A stretch of DNA of 38,882 nt, from assembly GCA_934597175.1 (NCBI GenBank), contig CAKTQR010000020.1, forward strand, positions 1-38,882, in the 5' to 3' direction. The stretch comes from an uncultured Oscillospiraceae bacterium. Lineage in GTDB: Bacteria > Bacillota > Clostridia > Oscillospirales > Oscillospiraceae. The translations under genes and the position numbers were made by a program. The notes under the pieces were generated by a model. It saw only the letters and a list, made by a program, of their open reading frames with translations, was not told the origin of the DNA and did not search any database. This document shows, in pieces, positions 6,386-15,219 of the stretch. Numbering within the stretch: the stretch's first letter is position 1; each line of letters begins with the position of its first letter.

Positions 6386-9160
6386 TTATTTTTCATTGCT
6401 GCCGCAGCACTCTTTGTACTTCAAACGGCGAGAACCGTCAGGCTTCATTCTGCCGCAGGGGCAGGGATCGTTGCGGCCGGGCTTGGGAGCTTTCTTGATG
6501 GGCTTTTTCTTGACCGGCTCGCCGCCGACATTGGCAGCCTGATTTTTGGACACTGCCTTACGCTCAAGCGCCTGCTCCTTGCGGACACGGATGGTGTAAA
6601 GCCTGCGGACGGTCTCCTCACGGATGCCGTTTATCATGGCCTCGAACATGTCAAAGCCCTCCTGCTTGTATGCGTCGATGGGCTTTACATTGCCGTAGCC
6701 ACGCAGGCCGATGCCACGCTTGAGCTCAGCCATTGCGTCGATGTGATCCATCCAATACTCGTCGACGACACGCAGCATGACGACACGCTCTATCTCACGC
6801 ATGATGGGCACGCCGTTCGGGTCAAGACCGAACTCTGCCTCCCTTTCGGCGTAGACACGGCGGGCGGCCTCGCTCACGGCGTCGATTATCTTATCGGCCT
6901 TGGCCTTGCCGCCGAGAGACTCCATGGTTATCTCGCCGCGCTTGAGGAAGTACTTTTCAAACGGGGCGACGACCTCGTTGAGGTGCTCCTGATTTTCGGC
7001 AGAGCCGCCTGCAAGAGCGTCGTTCACGGTCGAGGCGATAAACTCGGATATCATCTTATCGATGCTTTCACGGATATCCTCGCCGTCGAGCACCTTGCGG
7101 CGCTCATCATATATTATATTACGCTGAGTGTTCATGACATCGTCGTACTCCAGCACCGACTTACGGGTCTGGAAGTTGCGGCTCTCAACGGTTTTCTGCG
7201 CCTGCTCGATGGCGTTGGACAGCATCTTGTGGTCAAGCGGAGTGTCCTCGTCGACGCCGAGGGTCTCCATCATGTTCATCATTCGCTCCGAGCCGAAAAG
7301 ACGCATGACATCGTCGGTCATGGCAATGAAGAAGCGGCTCTCGCCGGGGTCGCCCTGACGGCCGGAACGGCCACGCAGCTGATTGTCGATACGGCGGGAC
7401 TCGTGACGCTCCGTGCCGCATATAAACAGGCCGCCGGCTGCTCTGACCTTCTCGGCCTCCTCATTGCAGACCACCTTGTGAGCATCCATGCGCTCACGGA
7501 ACATTGCTCTTGCCTTGAGTATCTCCTCATCGCTTGTCTCGGCATAACCCGTTGCCTCGGCGATGACCTCGTCGGTGAAGCCCGCCTTGCGCAGGTCGTT
7601 CTTTGCAAGATACTCTGCATTACCGCCGAGCATGATATCCGTACCACGGCCCGCCATGTTCGTTGCGATAGTGACAGCGCCGAACTTACCGGCCTGAGCG
7701 ACTATCTCCGCTTCCTTCTCGTGGTGCTTGGCGTTGAGGACATTGTGCTTTATGCCACGCTTTTTAAGAAGGCTCGACAGGTACTCGCTCTTTTCGATGG
7801 AGATAGTGCCGACCAGAACGGGCTGACCCTTTTCGTGGCACTCGATTATCTGCTCGATGATCGCCTTGTTCTTGCCGACATCGTTTTTGAACACAACATC
7901 GGGATGGTCGATCCTCGCAACGGGCTTGTTAGTGGGTATCTCGACGATATCCAGCTGATAGATAGCCGCAAACTCCTCTGCCTCGGTGACGGCAGTACCG
8001 GTCATACCGGAGAGCTTTTCGTAAAGCCTGAAGTAGTTCTGGAATGTGATGGTCGCAAGGGTCTTGTTCTCACGCTGAACATCGACATGCTCCTTGGCCT
8101 CGATAGCCTGATGCAGACCCTCGCTGTAGCGGCGGCCGAGCATGATACGGCCGGTGAACTCGTCGACGATGAGTATCTCGCCGTCCTTGACGACATAGTC
8201 GATGTCACGCTTCATGATGCCGTGGGCACGCAGCGCCTGATTTATATGGTGCGTGAGGGTGGAGTTTTCGATATCGGCGTAATTTTCGAGATTAAACGCC
8301 CGCTCGGCCTTCTCAATGCCCCTTGCGGTGAGCGTCGCAGTCTTTGCCTTCTCGTCGACGATGTAGTCTGCGTCGATGTTCTCGTCCTCTTCCTCCTTGG
8401 AGTCGGTGCTGGCATAGACCTTGACCTTGAGCCTCGAAACGAAGTCGTCAGCCTGACGGTAGAGATCGGTGCTCTCGTCACCCTGACCGGAAATGATAAG
8501 CGGCGTTCTGGCCTCATCGATAAGTATGGAGTCGACCTCGTCGACGATGGCGAACACATGGCCTCGCTGCACCATGTTTTCCTTATAAATCGCCATATTG
8601 TCACGCAGATAGTCAAAGCCCATCTCGTTGTTCGTGCCGTAGGTGATGTCGGCTCTGTACGCCGCCTGACGCTCGTCGTTATTGAGCCCGTGAACGATAA
8701 GTCCGACGGAAAGGCCCATGAAGCGGTGCACCTTGCCCATCCACTCGCTGTCACGGCGGGCAAGATAGTCGTTGACGGTGACGATGTGAACGCCCTCGCC
8801 GGTCAGGGCATTGAGGTATGCGGGCAGGACGGCGACAAGGGTCTTGCCTTCACCGGTCTTCATCTCGGCGATGCGTCCCTGATGCAGGACGATGCCGCCG
8901 ATAAGCTGCACTCTGAACGGCTTCATTCCGAGGACACGCCACGCAGCCTCTCGCACTGCGGCAAACGCCTCGGGAAGCAGAGCATCGAGATCCTCGCCGC
9001 CCTGATAGCGCTGCTTGAACTCCTCCGTCTTTGCCCGAAGCTCCTCATCGCTCAGTGCCTGAAACTGCGGCTCGAGCGCCTCGATCTTGTCGACTATCGG
9101 GTATATTCTTTTAAGCTCACGGTCGGTGTGACTGCCAAATAATTTACCTAAAAAGCTCAT
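6386..9160 (-). CDS. secA: protein translocase ATPase SecA
   Basis: Cytoplasmic motor that drives preproteins through SecYEG. The 924 residues contain Walker A (MKTGEGKT, ~100-107), the VDEVDSILIDEARTPL Walker B/DEAD-like motif (~205-220), the second nucleotide-binding fold with AGRGTDI and the RGRSGRQGDPGESRF arginine-finger motif, and a C-terminal SEC-C zinc motif (CPCGR...CCG) preceded by a lysine-rich linker. Length is normal for Clostridia. It is first in a five-gene minus-strand operon secA-pgeF-SBP-cdd-HTH and has an extended -10 promoter at 9201-9209. Confidence 0.98.
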   Translation of the reverse strand: MSFLGKLFGSHTDRELKRIYPIVDKIEALEPQFQALSDEELRAKTEEFKQRYQGGEDLDALLPEAFAAVREAAWRVLGMKPFRVQLIGGIVLHQGRIAEMKTGEGKTLVAVLPAYLNALTGEGVHIVTVNDYLARRDSEWMGKVHRFMGLSVGLIVHGLNNDERQAAYRADITYGTNNEMGFDYLRDNMAIYKENMVQRGHVFAIVDEVDSILIDEARTPLIISGQGDESTDLYRQADDFVSRLKVKVYASTDSKEEEDENIDADYIVDEKAKTATLTARGIEKAERAFNLENYADIENSTLTHHINQALRAHGIMKRDIDYVVKDGEILIVDEFTGRIMLGRRYSEGLHQAIEAKEHVDVQRENKTLATITFQNYFRLYEKLSGMTGTAVTEAEEFAAIYQLDIVEIPTNKPVARIDHPDVVFKNDVGKNKAIIEQIIECHEKGQPVLVGTISIEKSEYLSSLLKKRGIKHNVLNAKHHEKEAEIVAQAGKFGAVTIATNMAGRGTDIMLGGNAEYLAKNDLRKAGFTDEVIAEATGYAETSDEEILKARAMFRERMDAHKVVCNEEAEKVRAAGGLFICGTERHESRRIDNQLRGRSGRQGDPGESRFFIAMTDDVMRLFGSERMMNMMETLGVDEDTPLDHKMLSNAIEQAQKTVESRNFQTRKSVLEYDDVMNTQRNIIYDERRKVLDGEDIRESIDKMISEFIASTVNDALAGGSAENQEHLNEVVAPFEKYFLKRGEITMESLGGKAKADKIIDAVSEAARRVYAEREAEFGLDPNGVPIMREIERVVMLRVVDEYWMDHIDAMAELKRGIGLRGYGNVKPIDAYKQEGFDMFEAMINGIREETVRRLYTIRVRKEQALERKAVSKNQAANVGGEPVKKKPIKKAPKPGRNDPCPCGRMKPDGSRRLKYKECCGSNEK

Positions 9161-9200
9161 TGTTATTGCCTTTCGTTGTTCAAATAGTTATACAGTCTGC

Positions 9201-9209
9201 ATTATAGCA
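9201..9209 (-). promoter_or_regulatory. extended -10 promoter for secA
   Basis: Minus strand TGC-TATAAT (9209-9201) is a perfect extended -10 (TGnTATAAT). No good -35 is found 16-18 bp upstream, which is acceptable for this class. It would start the transcript ~35 nt before the secA ATG. Confidence 0.6.
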
Positions 9210-9310
9210 TATAAATGTGAATAAAAAAAGAGAAATAAGCGTCAAGTATGCAACAAATTCCGCATTTTGCAAATGTGTCATCACATTTTGGGCAAATTGA
9301 ACTATTTTAT

Positions 9311-9339
9311 TTGACTTTTCATGCGGTGCATTGTATAAT
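9311..9339 (+). promoter_or_regulatory. sigma-A-type promoter of the zinc-ribbon gene
   Basis: TTGACT (9311-9316), 17-bp spacer, TATAAT (9334-9339). The start point would be ~25 nt before the AAAGGAG ribosome binding site at 9354-9360. Confidence 0.8.
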
Positions 9340-9370
9340 TTTGTTATAACATAAAAGGAGTTGGTTTTTG

Positions 9371-9595
9371 ATGAATTGTCCGTATTGTCAACAGGAAATG
9401 GCCGCAGGCTATCTCCAAAGCTCGAGGATGCTCGTGTGGGACAGGAAGCTGCTCTCCGGCGCAATAAGCCTCGCATACGGCAGTGACGGGATGATCCTCA
9501 CCGAACGCCTTCACCTTTCCAAAGCTTTTGCGATAAGCTCTCACTACTGCAAAAGCTGCAATGTTCTGATATCAAAGCTTGACGACAAGGAATGA
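9371..9595 (+). CDS. small zinc-ribbon-like protein, DUF6487-type
   Basis: A 74-residue protein beginning MNCPYCQQEMAAGYLQSSR and ending YCKSCNVLISKLDDKE, with two CxxC pairs (Cys3/Cys6 and the pair near residues 60-63) that probably bind one metal ion. The pattern (N-terminal CPYC, central short beta segment, C-terminal YCxxC) resembles the PF20097/DUF6487 family; that attribution is from memory. An AAAGGAG site 10 nt upstream supports ATG at 9371 over the TTG just before it. It is monocistronic, with its own promoter and a terminator overlapping its stop. Function unknown. Confidence 0.75.
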   Translation: MNCPYCQQEMAAGYLQSSRMLVWDRKLLSGAISLAYGSDGMILTERLHLSKAFAISSHYCKSCNVLISKLDDKE

Positions 9596-9622
9596 GCCCA
9601 CAGGCTCATTCTTCTTTATTTT
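9591..9622 (+). terminator. intrinsic terminator overlapping the zinc-ribbon gene stop
   Basis: AATGAGCC (9591-9598) and GGCTCATT (9603-9610) form an 8-bp stem with a CACA loop, followed by CTTCTTTATTTTT. The TGA stop (9593-9595) lies within the 5' arm. Confidence 0.75.
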
Positions 9623-9636
9623 TAGCGGCAATTTAA

Positions 9637-9666
9637 TTGACAGCGGGCATGGCGGCGGTATATAAT
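9637..9666 (+). promoter_or_regulatory. promoter of the DUF1846 gene
   Basis: Perfect TTGACA (9637-9642) and TATAAT (9661-9666) with an 18-bp, GC-rich spacer. The predicted leader is about 30 nt. Confidence 0.8.
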
Positions 9667-9704
9667 TTTGGTTTGTAATTACGGAGATAAAGAGGATAAA
9701 GAAC

Positions 9705-11192
9705 ATGAATAAGATAGGATTTGACAACGCCAAATATGTGCAGCTGCAGTCGCAGAATATCCGTGACAGGATATCGCAGTTCGGCGGCAAGCTGTACCTC
9801 GAATTCGGCGGCAAGCTGTTTGACGACTACCACGCCTCCCGTGTGCTGCCCGGCTTCCAGCCCGACAGCAAGGTGAGGATGCTGCTCAAGATGAAGGACG
9901 AGGCGGAGATAGTCATCGCCATCTCGGCCGATGATATCGAGCGCAACAAGCGCCGCGGTGACCTGGGCATCACCTACGATGAGGACACCCTGCGCCTTAT
10001 TGACGCCTTCCGAGGCATCGGCCTTTATGTCGGCAGCGTCGTCATCACCCACTACCGCAGCCAGCCGGCGGCGGAGCTTTTCCAGAAGCGGCTCGAAACG
10101 CTCGGCGTGCGTGTGTACCGCCACTACATAATTCCCGATTACCCCTCGAATGTCGAGCTTATCGTGTCGGAAAACGGCTTCGGAAAGAACGACTATATCG
10201 AGACCGAGCGCAGCCTCGTCGTCGTCACCGCACCCGGCCCGGGCAGCGGCAAGATGGCCACCTGCTTAAGCCAGCTTTACCATGAGCACCGCCGTGGCGT
10301 GAACGCAGGCTATGCAAAGTTTGAGACCTTCCCCATTTGGAATGTTCCGCTCAAGCACCCGATAAACCTCGCCTACGAGGCCGCCACTGCCGACCTTGAC
10401 GATATTAACATGATAGACCCGTTCCATCTGGAGGCCTACGGCGAGACGACCGTCAACTACAACCGTGATGTTGAGATATTCCCCGTGCTAAACGCCATTC
10501 TGACCCGCATCTACGGCGAGAGCGCATACAAGAGCCCCACCGACATGGGCGTCAACATGGCAGGCTACTGCATCACCGACGATGAGGCTTGCCGTGAAGC
10601 GTCAAAGCAGGAGATAATCCGCCGCTACTACGCCGCTGCGTGCTCGCTGCGTCAGGGTCTCGGCACGCCCGAGGAGGTGCGCAAGATCGAGCTTATCATG
10701 AACTCGATAGGGCTTTCCTCCGACGACCGCCCCGTTGTTGCAAAGGCGCTTGAAAAGGCCGAGATGACCGGCGGCCCGGCAGTCGCGATCGAGCTTCCCG
10801 ACGGCAAGATAATCACCGGCAAGACCAGCTCGCTGCTCGGCGCAAGCTCGGCGTGTCTCATGAATGCGCTCAAGTATCTTGCGGGCATCGACAAGAAGCT
10901 GCTGCTCATCGCCCCGGGCATTATCGAGCCGATACAGCACCTCAAGGTCGAGCATCTGGGCAATCATAACCCCCGTCTGCACACGGACGAACTGCTCATT
11001 GCGTTGTCCATTTGCGCCGTGACAAATCCGCTCGTTGAGCTTGCCATCGACCAGCTCGGCAAGCTGCGTGGCTGTGAAGCGCACTCGACCGTCATTCTGT
11101 CGAGAGTGGACGAAAACCTCTTCTCCAAGCTCGGCGTGAACATCACCTACGAGCCCCGCTATCAGGCCAAAAAGCTTTATCACGCAAAATAA
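9705..11192 (+). CDS. DUF1846 (UPF0371) family protein
   Basis: 495 residues, typical for the DUF1846 family, whose role is not established. Seen: an N-terminal GFDNAKYVQLQSQNI segment, FGGKLFDDYHASRVLPGF (~30-50), then VVTAPGPGSGKMATCLSQLYHEH (~170-192), which looks like a P-loop and suggests nucleotide binding, followed by FPIWNVPLKHPINLAYEAATADL. The family is widespread in anaerobic Firmicutes. The gene stands alone between its own promoter and a bidirectional terminator. Calling it a nucleotide-dependent enzyme is inference. Confidence 0.9.
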   Translation: MNKIGFDNAKYVQLQSQNIRDRISQFGGKLYLEFGGKLFDDYHASRVLPGFQPDSKVRMLLKMKDEAEIVIAISADDIERNKRRGDLGITYDEDTLRLIDAFRGIGLYVGSVVITHYRSQPAAELFQKRLETLGVRVYRHYIIPDYPSNVELIVSENGFGKNDYIETERSLVVVTAPGPGSGKMATCLSQLYHEHRRGVNAGYAKFETFPIWNVPLKHPINLAYEAATADLDDINMIDPFHLEAYGETTVNYNRDVEIFPVLNAILTRIYGESAYKSPTDMGVNMAGYCITDDEACREASKQEIIRRYYAAACSLRQGLGTPEEVRKIELIMNSIGLSSDDRPVVAKALEKAEMTGGPAVAIELPDGKIITGKTSSLLGASSACLMNALKYLAGIDKKLLLIAPGIIEPIQHLKVEHLGNHNPRLHTDELLIALSICAVTNPLVELAIDQLGKLRGCEAHSTVILSRVDENLFSKLGVNITYEPRYQAKKLYHAK

Positions 11193-11194
11193 TA

Positions 11195-11230
11195 AATAGG
11201 GCTTCCTAAGTTGGAAGCCCTATTTTTTAT
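11195..11230. terminator. bidirectional terminator between DUF1846 gene and anti-sigma gene
   Basis: Perfect 12-bp inverted repeat, arms 11195-11206 and 11213-11224, followed on the plus strand by TTTTTAT and on the minus strand by a T-containing run. It overlaps the TAG stop (11220-11222) of the convergent gene and so serves both. Confidence 0.8.
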
Positions 11231-12563
11231 ATGAGTCAGGATCTACTGATCTCAGAATTTGATATGCTGTTTCGGTATCAAGATTTGATGCTGTCAGGAC
11301 AACGGAAACATTGCCATACCAAACACCAAGCATGATCATACTGTCAACCGAGCTGCCCTTCTTGGATACACTATCCTCTTTCAGCTCGGACGCATCTATC
11401 ATCGGGCCTGCCCAACCGTTTTTCCCATACTCCGAGGTCCATGTGACCGTGATCGCATACCATTTCGCCGCATCGTCACTATCGGAATATTCTATTGTAA
11501 GCTCCTTTGTTCCCGTTTTCTTTGCGGTTTCGGGATCAATATAATATAGTATCTCTACTCGCTCTGCCTTCATATTTTTCGGAACATAAGAGGGCACATA
11601 CCTTCCGAGCTCCGGGTCGTTCACGCAATCCTCTGTCGTCTTTTCTACGGAACGGGGCTCTACCGGTACAGCTCCTGTATGGTTTTCCAACACCTCAAGC
11701 AGCTTATCGTAGCTTTCACTCCGCAGCTGTACGAAAGCGCCCCACAGTCCCTGATAAAGAACATATCCGTCCTTCCACAGCAGAAGACGCACTGTTGTGC
11801 CGTCCCGCATTTTGAAATACAGATGATATGATTCCGTCTCATTAAAGATATTTTCCGTCTCGTCGTAGGGGCTTGCATCCCCGGGAATAAACTCGGCAGT
11901 ATTCAATTCATCAACAAAATCACGGATAAGGTCATCGGCATCATTCAGCTGATACAGCTCGTGCCTGCTGTTGCACCACGAATCATAGCTTTCGTACTGT
12001 ACGGATGCATAATTTCCGGCAAGGTGAAGTCTGTCCGTATAAAGCTCCGAGCCGCACTTCAATGTGAGTCCCGAATCACGCACAAAGAGAGAAATTGAGC
12101 CGTTCTCATGCTTCATGCAGAGCATGAAGGACGGGTCGTAGCCCTTTACCTCGTAGAAATCGCCTTTCGCACTGCCCGCAAGCTCCACATATCCGTCCTG
12201 CGGCGTCCACTCATCGATAAGCCCCGTCGCAGTTCCGAGCCGTTTTTCGATGATGTCAACATCATCATATATCCGGTCGTAATGAACATAGCAATTTCCG
12301 TGATAGATGAAAAATCCGATCATATCCGCAGACTGTTCCGCCGAAAGAGAGACCTCACGCTTTGGAATGGTTACCCCGTCCGCATGGTCGGAAAAGCTTC
12401 GCCAAGCAAACACGCCTGCAACGATCAGGCAGATACAGGCTGCAGCAGCGATCGGCCGTTCCCACCTTCGCTTCGGCTTGGAATTTGTGCGAATTTTGTC
12501 GGTCTCCTCGATAATTTCGTCGCTGAGCATATTCAAAGCGTCGCTTAAGTGTTCTTTCTTCAC
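11220..12563 (-). CDS. membrane-anchored putative anti-sigma factor
   Basis: 447 residues. A short cytoplasmic N-terminus (MKKEHLSDALNMLSDEIIEE) with a basic stretch (KPKRRWERP) leads into one transmembrane helix (~36-54, IAAAACICLIVAGVFAW), then a ~390-residue outside domain. The C-terminal part (YVPSYVPKNMKAERVEILYYID... to the end) resembles the DUF4367-type sensor module. Its start overlaps the stop of the ECF sigma gene by 4 bp (ATGA). That pairing and the one-helix topology point to an anti-sigma or signal-sensing partner; no canonical zinc anti-sigma motif is seen. Signal unknown. Confidence 0.75.
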   Translation of the reverse strand: MKKEHLSDALNMLSDEIIEETDKIRTNSKPKRRWERPIAAAACICLIVAGVFAWRSFSDHADGVTIPKREVSLSAEQSADMIGFFIYHGNCYVHYDRIYDDVDIIEKRLGTATGLIDEWTPQDGYVELAGSAKGDFYEVKGYDPSFMLCMKHENGSISLFVRDSGLTLKCGSELYTDRLHLAGNYASVQYESYDSWCNSRHELYQLNDADDLIRDFVDELNTAEFIPGDASPYDETENIFNETESYHLYFKMRDGTTVRLLLWKDGYVLYQGLWGAFVQLRSESYDKLLEVLENHTGAVPVEPRSVEKTTEDCVNDPELGRYVPSYVPKNMKAERVEILYYIDPETAKKTGTKELTIEYSDSDDAAKWYAITVTWTSEYGKNGWAGPMIDASELKEDSVSKKGSSVDSMIMLGVWYGNVSVVLTASNLDTETAYQILRSVDPDSYKK

Positions 12564-13120
12564 AGCTCAAAGCCCTCCTTTTCCAGATAATTTCTAAGTC
12601 CCTGCCTTGCTCGGTAGAGCACGCTCTTGACCTTCGGCACGCTCACGCCGCAGTAGCTTGCCACTTCTTTGATGGGATCGGCAAAGTAGTATCTGCCGAC
12701 AAACATGTTTCGTGCTTCTGCCGGAAGCGTGCGGAGATAGGTATTGATCGCTTCCGCAAGCAGCTTCAGATCAAGGCTCTCCTCCGTGGCTTCTTCGCCG
12801 GAAACGCAATCCTCAAGCTCGGAAAGAGCGACCGCATACCCGGAGGGCTTCCGCTTTTCCCTGTTGCGTGTGCGGAACGCATCAATGGACAGCTGTCGTG
12901 TAATCTTTCCCAAATAGGCAGAAAGAACATTCGGCTTGTGCGGCGGCATAGAGTTCCACGCCTTTAGGTATGTGTCGTTGACGGCTTCCCTGCTGTCCTC
13001 CCGGTCGGCAAGGATGTTATAGGCGATCTTTGAAAGATACCGCCCGTATTTTCGCTCCGTTTCGCTGATAGCGCTCTCGTCCCTCTGCCAGTACAGGGCA
13101 ACGATCATATCGTCCTGCAT
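12560..13120 (-). CDS. ECF-type RNA polymerase sigma factor
   Basis: 186-residue group 4 sigma factor. Region 2 is seen at KYGRYLSKIAYNILADREDSREAVNDTYLKAWNSMPP, with the DAxDxxQxxF-like core, and region 4 at RNMFVGRYYFADPIKEVASYCGVSVPKVKSVLYRARQGLR, a C-terminal helix-turn-helix. The ATG at 13118-13120 lies 7 nt after a perfect AGGAGG (complement of 13128-13133), better than the TTG two codons upstream. It is cotranscribed with the downstream membrane protein, probably its regulator. This sigma/anti-sigma style is frequent in Oscillospirales. Target genes are unknown. Confidence 0.88.
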   Translation of the reverse strand: MQDDMIVALYWQRDESAISETERKYGRYLSKIAYNILADREDSREAVNDTYLKAWNSMPPHKPNVLSAYLGKITRQLSIDAFRTRNREKRKPSGYAVALSELEDCVSGEEATEESLDLKLLAEAINTYLRTLPAEARNMFVGRYYFADPIKEVASYCGVSVPKVKSVLYRARQGLRNYLEKEGFEL

Positions 13121-13256
13121 AGCCAAGCCTCCTTTCCCGTATGCTCTCGGATGCCTTCATAATATATCCCGACAAAAATCGGGTTTGGTTTCACATTTTT
13201 CAAAATTCCCTCAAAATTATAGCAGAATTTTGTATTCACATCTACCTACACTGCTG

Positions 13257-13290
13257 AAAAAAGCCCACAGAGCAAAAACTCTGTGGGCTT
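13257..13290 (-). terminator. terminator of the heptad-repeat membrane protein gene
   Basis: A 12-bp perfect stem (13290-13279 with 13272-13261, minus-strand reading) around TTTTTG, followed by TTTTTT. It lies 60 bp after the gene's stop. Confidence 0.8.
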
Positions 13291-13350
13291 GATTATTGCT
13301 TTTCGGCCGGAGCGTGATCTGTGTATCCGCTCACGGGGTCGGACGGAGGA

Positions 13351-15006
13351 TTACTCCTTAACGGTCGCTGCGTCTGCTGCGAGCTTTGCGACCATTTCCT
13401 TGAGTGCTGCGTTCTCGGCTTCGAGCTCGGTGAGCTTCTCGGCCTCGGCTGCGGGTGCTGCCTCGGCGGGAGCTGCTTCGACAGGTGCTGCCTCTGCGAC
13501 TGCGGCGGCTGCTGCGCCGGCTGCTGCTGCCTGATTTGCCTGTGCAACGGTCTCGGCCTCAGCCTTCTTGGCTGCATTGCGGGCGATGCCTGCAACGATG
13601 GTGAAGATGATGGCGATAACGGCCAGAACGATCAGAGCGTAGAGCTGGAGATCGCCGGAGTAGGTGTACTCCTTGACGCCGTCAACGACCTCACGGGTCT
13701 GGTACACAAAGTCGGTGTAGCCGACGACGATGCCGACGATGTTAGCCGCAACTGCGAGGACTGCGGTGATGATGCCGCCGACAAAGCCGGTCTTCTTGCT
13801 GCCGGTGACAGCACCGACAATGGCAACGATGCCGGAGACGATGCCGATGATGGATGCAAGAGCCATCATGATGTTCATTGCGATGCGGGGGTACAGCTCG
13901 CTCTTGATGTCGGCTTCCTGGAGCTGGAGGTAGTGCTCTGCCTCGTCGCAAAGCTTTGCACAGTTTGCAAGATCGACAAACTGGCAGCCGCGCTGGACCT
14001 TGACCTCGCCGTTGTCGTCAAGTACCCAAATGCTGAAGTCGTCACCGAGCAGCTCCTTCAGGCCGGGAACGGTCTGCTTGCCGCTGCGGGTGGTGCAGGG
14101 GACCATCTCGTCGAGAAGCTGCTGCATACCTGCTGCAAGAGCTTCCTGGCCGCCCTCGTAAACGGAGAGCTTTGCGTCGCCTGCTGCGAGCTCGTTCTGG
14201 CCTGCCTTGAGCTTCTTCTCGCCTGCCTTGAGCTGCTTTTCTGCGTCAGCGAGCTTCTTCTCGCCTGCTGCGATCTGCTTCTCGGCCTCAGCGAGCTTCT
14301 TCTCGCCGGCTGCGATGGTCTTCTCTGCCTCGGCGAGCTTTGCAACGCCGTCTTCGTATTCCTTGAGCTGAGCCTTGCCGTCAGCTACCATCTTGTTCAT
14401 GAATGCGGGGAAATCGGTAACATCATCGGGAATGGTGATGCCGAGCTTGGCTGCGATGGGACGAACGGTCTTTACAAACCATGCCTGAGCACTGTCAAAG
14501 CCGGGCAGCTTTGCGATGGTGCCGTCACGGAACTGGACATACTGGTTGAGGTAGGGCATGAGGGGCTCGATCTTTGCAAGCTTTTCCTTGCCTTCGTTGT
14601 AAGCCTGAGTATTGTCGGCGATCTTCTGCTTGCCGGCCTCGTACTCCTTCTTGCCTGCTTCGAGGGTCTTTACGCCTGCTGCGTACTGCTTCTTGGCGTC
14701 CTCGAGGGTCTTCTTGCCTGCGTAGTACTCTTTGTAGCCCGCATTGAGGGTGCTCTTACCGGACGACAGCTCGATGAGACCTGCCTCATATGTACCGACA
14801 CCGTTGAGGTAGACATCCTCATTTTCCTGGAGCTGCTTGATGCCGTCAAGGGCGGTGGCTATGCCCTTTCGTGCATGGTCGGCATCCTCCTGCTTGTACT
14901 CCTGAATGTTCAGGGCGTCCTTCATGCCTGCAACGCATGCAAACAGGCCGAAGAGGCATGCCAGCACCAGGCAGATGCTGCAAACCATAAGTAATGCTCT
15001 TTTCAT
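13351..15006 (-). CDS. heptad-repeat membrane protein of unknown function
   Basis: 551 residues, not recognised as a named family. The N-terminal helix (MKRALLMVCSICLVLACLFGLFAC) is a signal anchor. Residues ~75-140 and ~215-285 carry long runs of the pattern xxxLxxGxx (AAGEKKLAEAEKQ, AGKKTLEDAKKQ), similar to the L-x-x-G heptads of YhgE/Pip-like proteins. Two to three further hydrophobic helices follow at ~375-450 and ~465-490, then an Ala/Glu-rich low-complexity linker and a C-terminal leucine-zipper-like coil (LTELEAENAALKEMVAKL). Topology suggests extracellular coiled-coil arms on a membrane core. It is monocistronic; its promoter spacer holds a perfect palindrome, so it is likely regulated by a repressor. 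Confidence 0.7.
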   Translation of the reverse strand: MKRALLMVCSICLVLACLFGLFACVAGMKDALNIQEYKQEDADHARKGIATALDGIKQLQENEDVYLNGVGTYEAGLIELSSGKSTLNAGYKEYYAGKKTLEDAKKQYAAGVKTLEAGKKEYEAGKQKIADNTQAYNEGKEKLAKIEPLMPYLNQYVQFRDGTIAKLPGFDSAQAWFVKTVRPIAAKLGITIPDDVTDFPAFMNKMVADGKAQLKEYEDGVAKLAEAEKTIAAGEKKLAEAEKQIAAGEKKLADAEKQLKAGEKKLKAGQNELAAGDAKLSVYEGGQEALAAGMQQLLDEMVPCTTRSGKQTVPGLKELLGDDFSIWVLDDNGEVKVQRGCQFVDLANCAKLCDEAEHYLQLQEADIKSELYPRIAMNIMMALASIIGIVSGIVAIVGAVTGSKKTGFVGGIITAVLAVAANIVGIVVGYTDFVYQTREVVDGVKEYTYSGDLQLYALIVLAVIAIIFTIVAGIARNAAKKAEAETVAQANQAAAAGAAAAAVAEAAPVEAAPAEAAPAAEAEKLTELEAENAALKEMVAKLAADAATVKE

Positions 15007-15088
15007 ATTGTTCCTCCCTTATATTTTATTGTGTATAAAAAGATTACTTAATAACAAAGTTCGTTCGATATTTGACAGTGTAGGTGTA

Positions 15089-15117
15089 TTGTAACACATG
15101 GTTACAAAATAGTAAAG
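15089..15117 (-). promoter_or_regulatory. promoter with embedded operator-like palindrome
   Basis: Minus strand TTTACT (15117-15112), 17 bp, TACAAT (15094-15089). The spacer contains the perfect inverted repeat TGTAAC-N5-GTTACA (15091-15107), which covers almost the whole interval between -35 and -10. A repressor bound there would block polymerase. Confidence 0.6.
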
Positions 15118-15219
15118 AAAAAATGACAAACTTTTTAAACTTTTCTTTGCAGTTTGCCATCGTTCATTACGACACACTATATTAAGATGTACAGCTTCTG
15201 TTAACATATTATACATAAA

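Noticed and set aside
6341..9142. 933-codon plus-strand frame antisense to secA
   Set aside because: Pure shadow of secA in a GC-rich genome; low-complexity Leu/Val/Asp composition and no start signal.
13168..13193. TGAAACC and a CCCGA/TCGGG hairpin upstream of the ECF sigma gene as an autoregulated ECF promoter
   Set aside because: No CGTC/CGTA-type -10 lies at a proper distance, so the promoter cannot be supported from sequence alone.
13321..14994. 557-codon plus-strand frame rich in Leu and Cys opposite the heptad-repeat gene
   Set aside because: Its repeats are the reverse complement of the Ala/Glu/Lys heptads; no ribosome binding site and the opposite strand has promoter, start and terminator.
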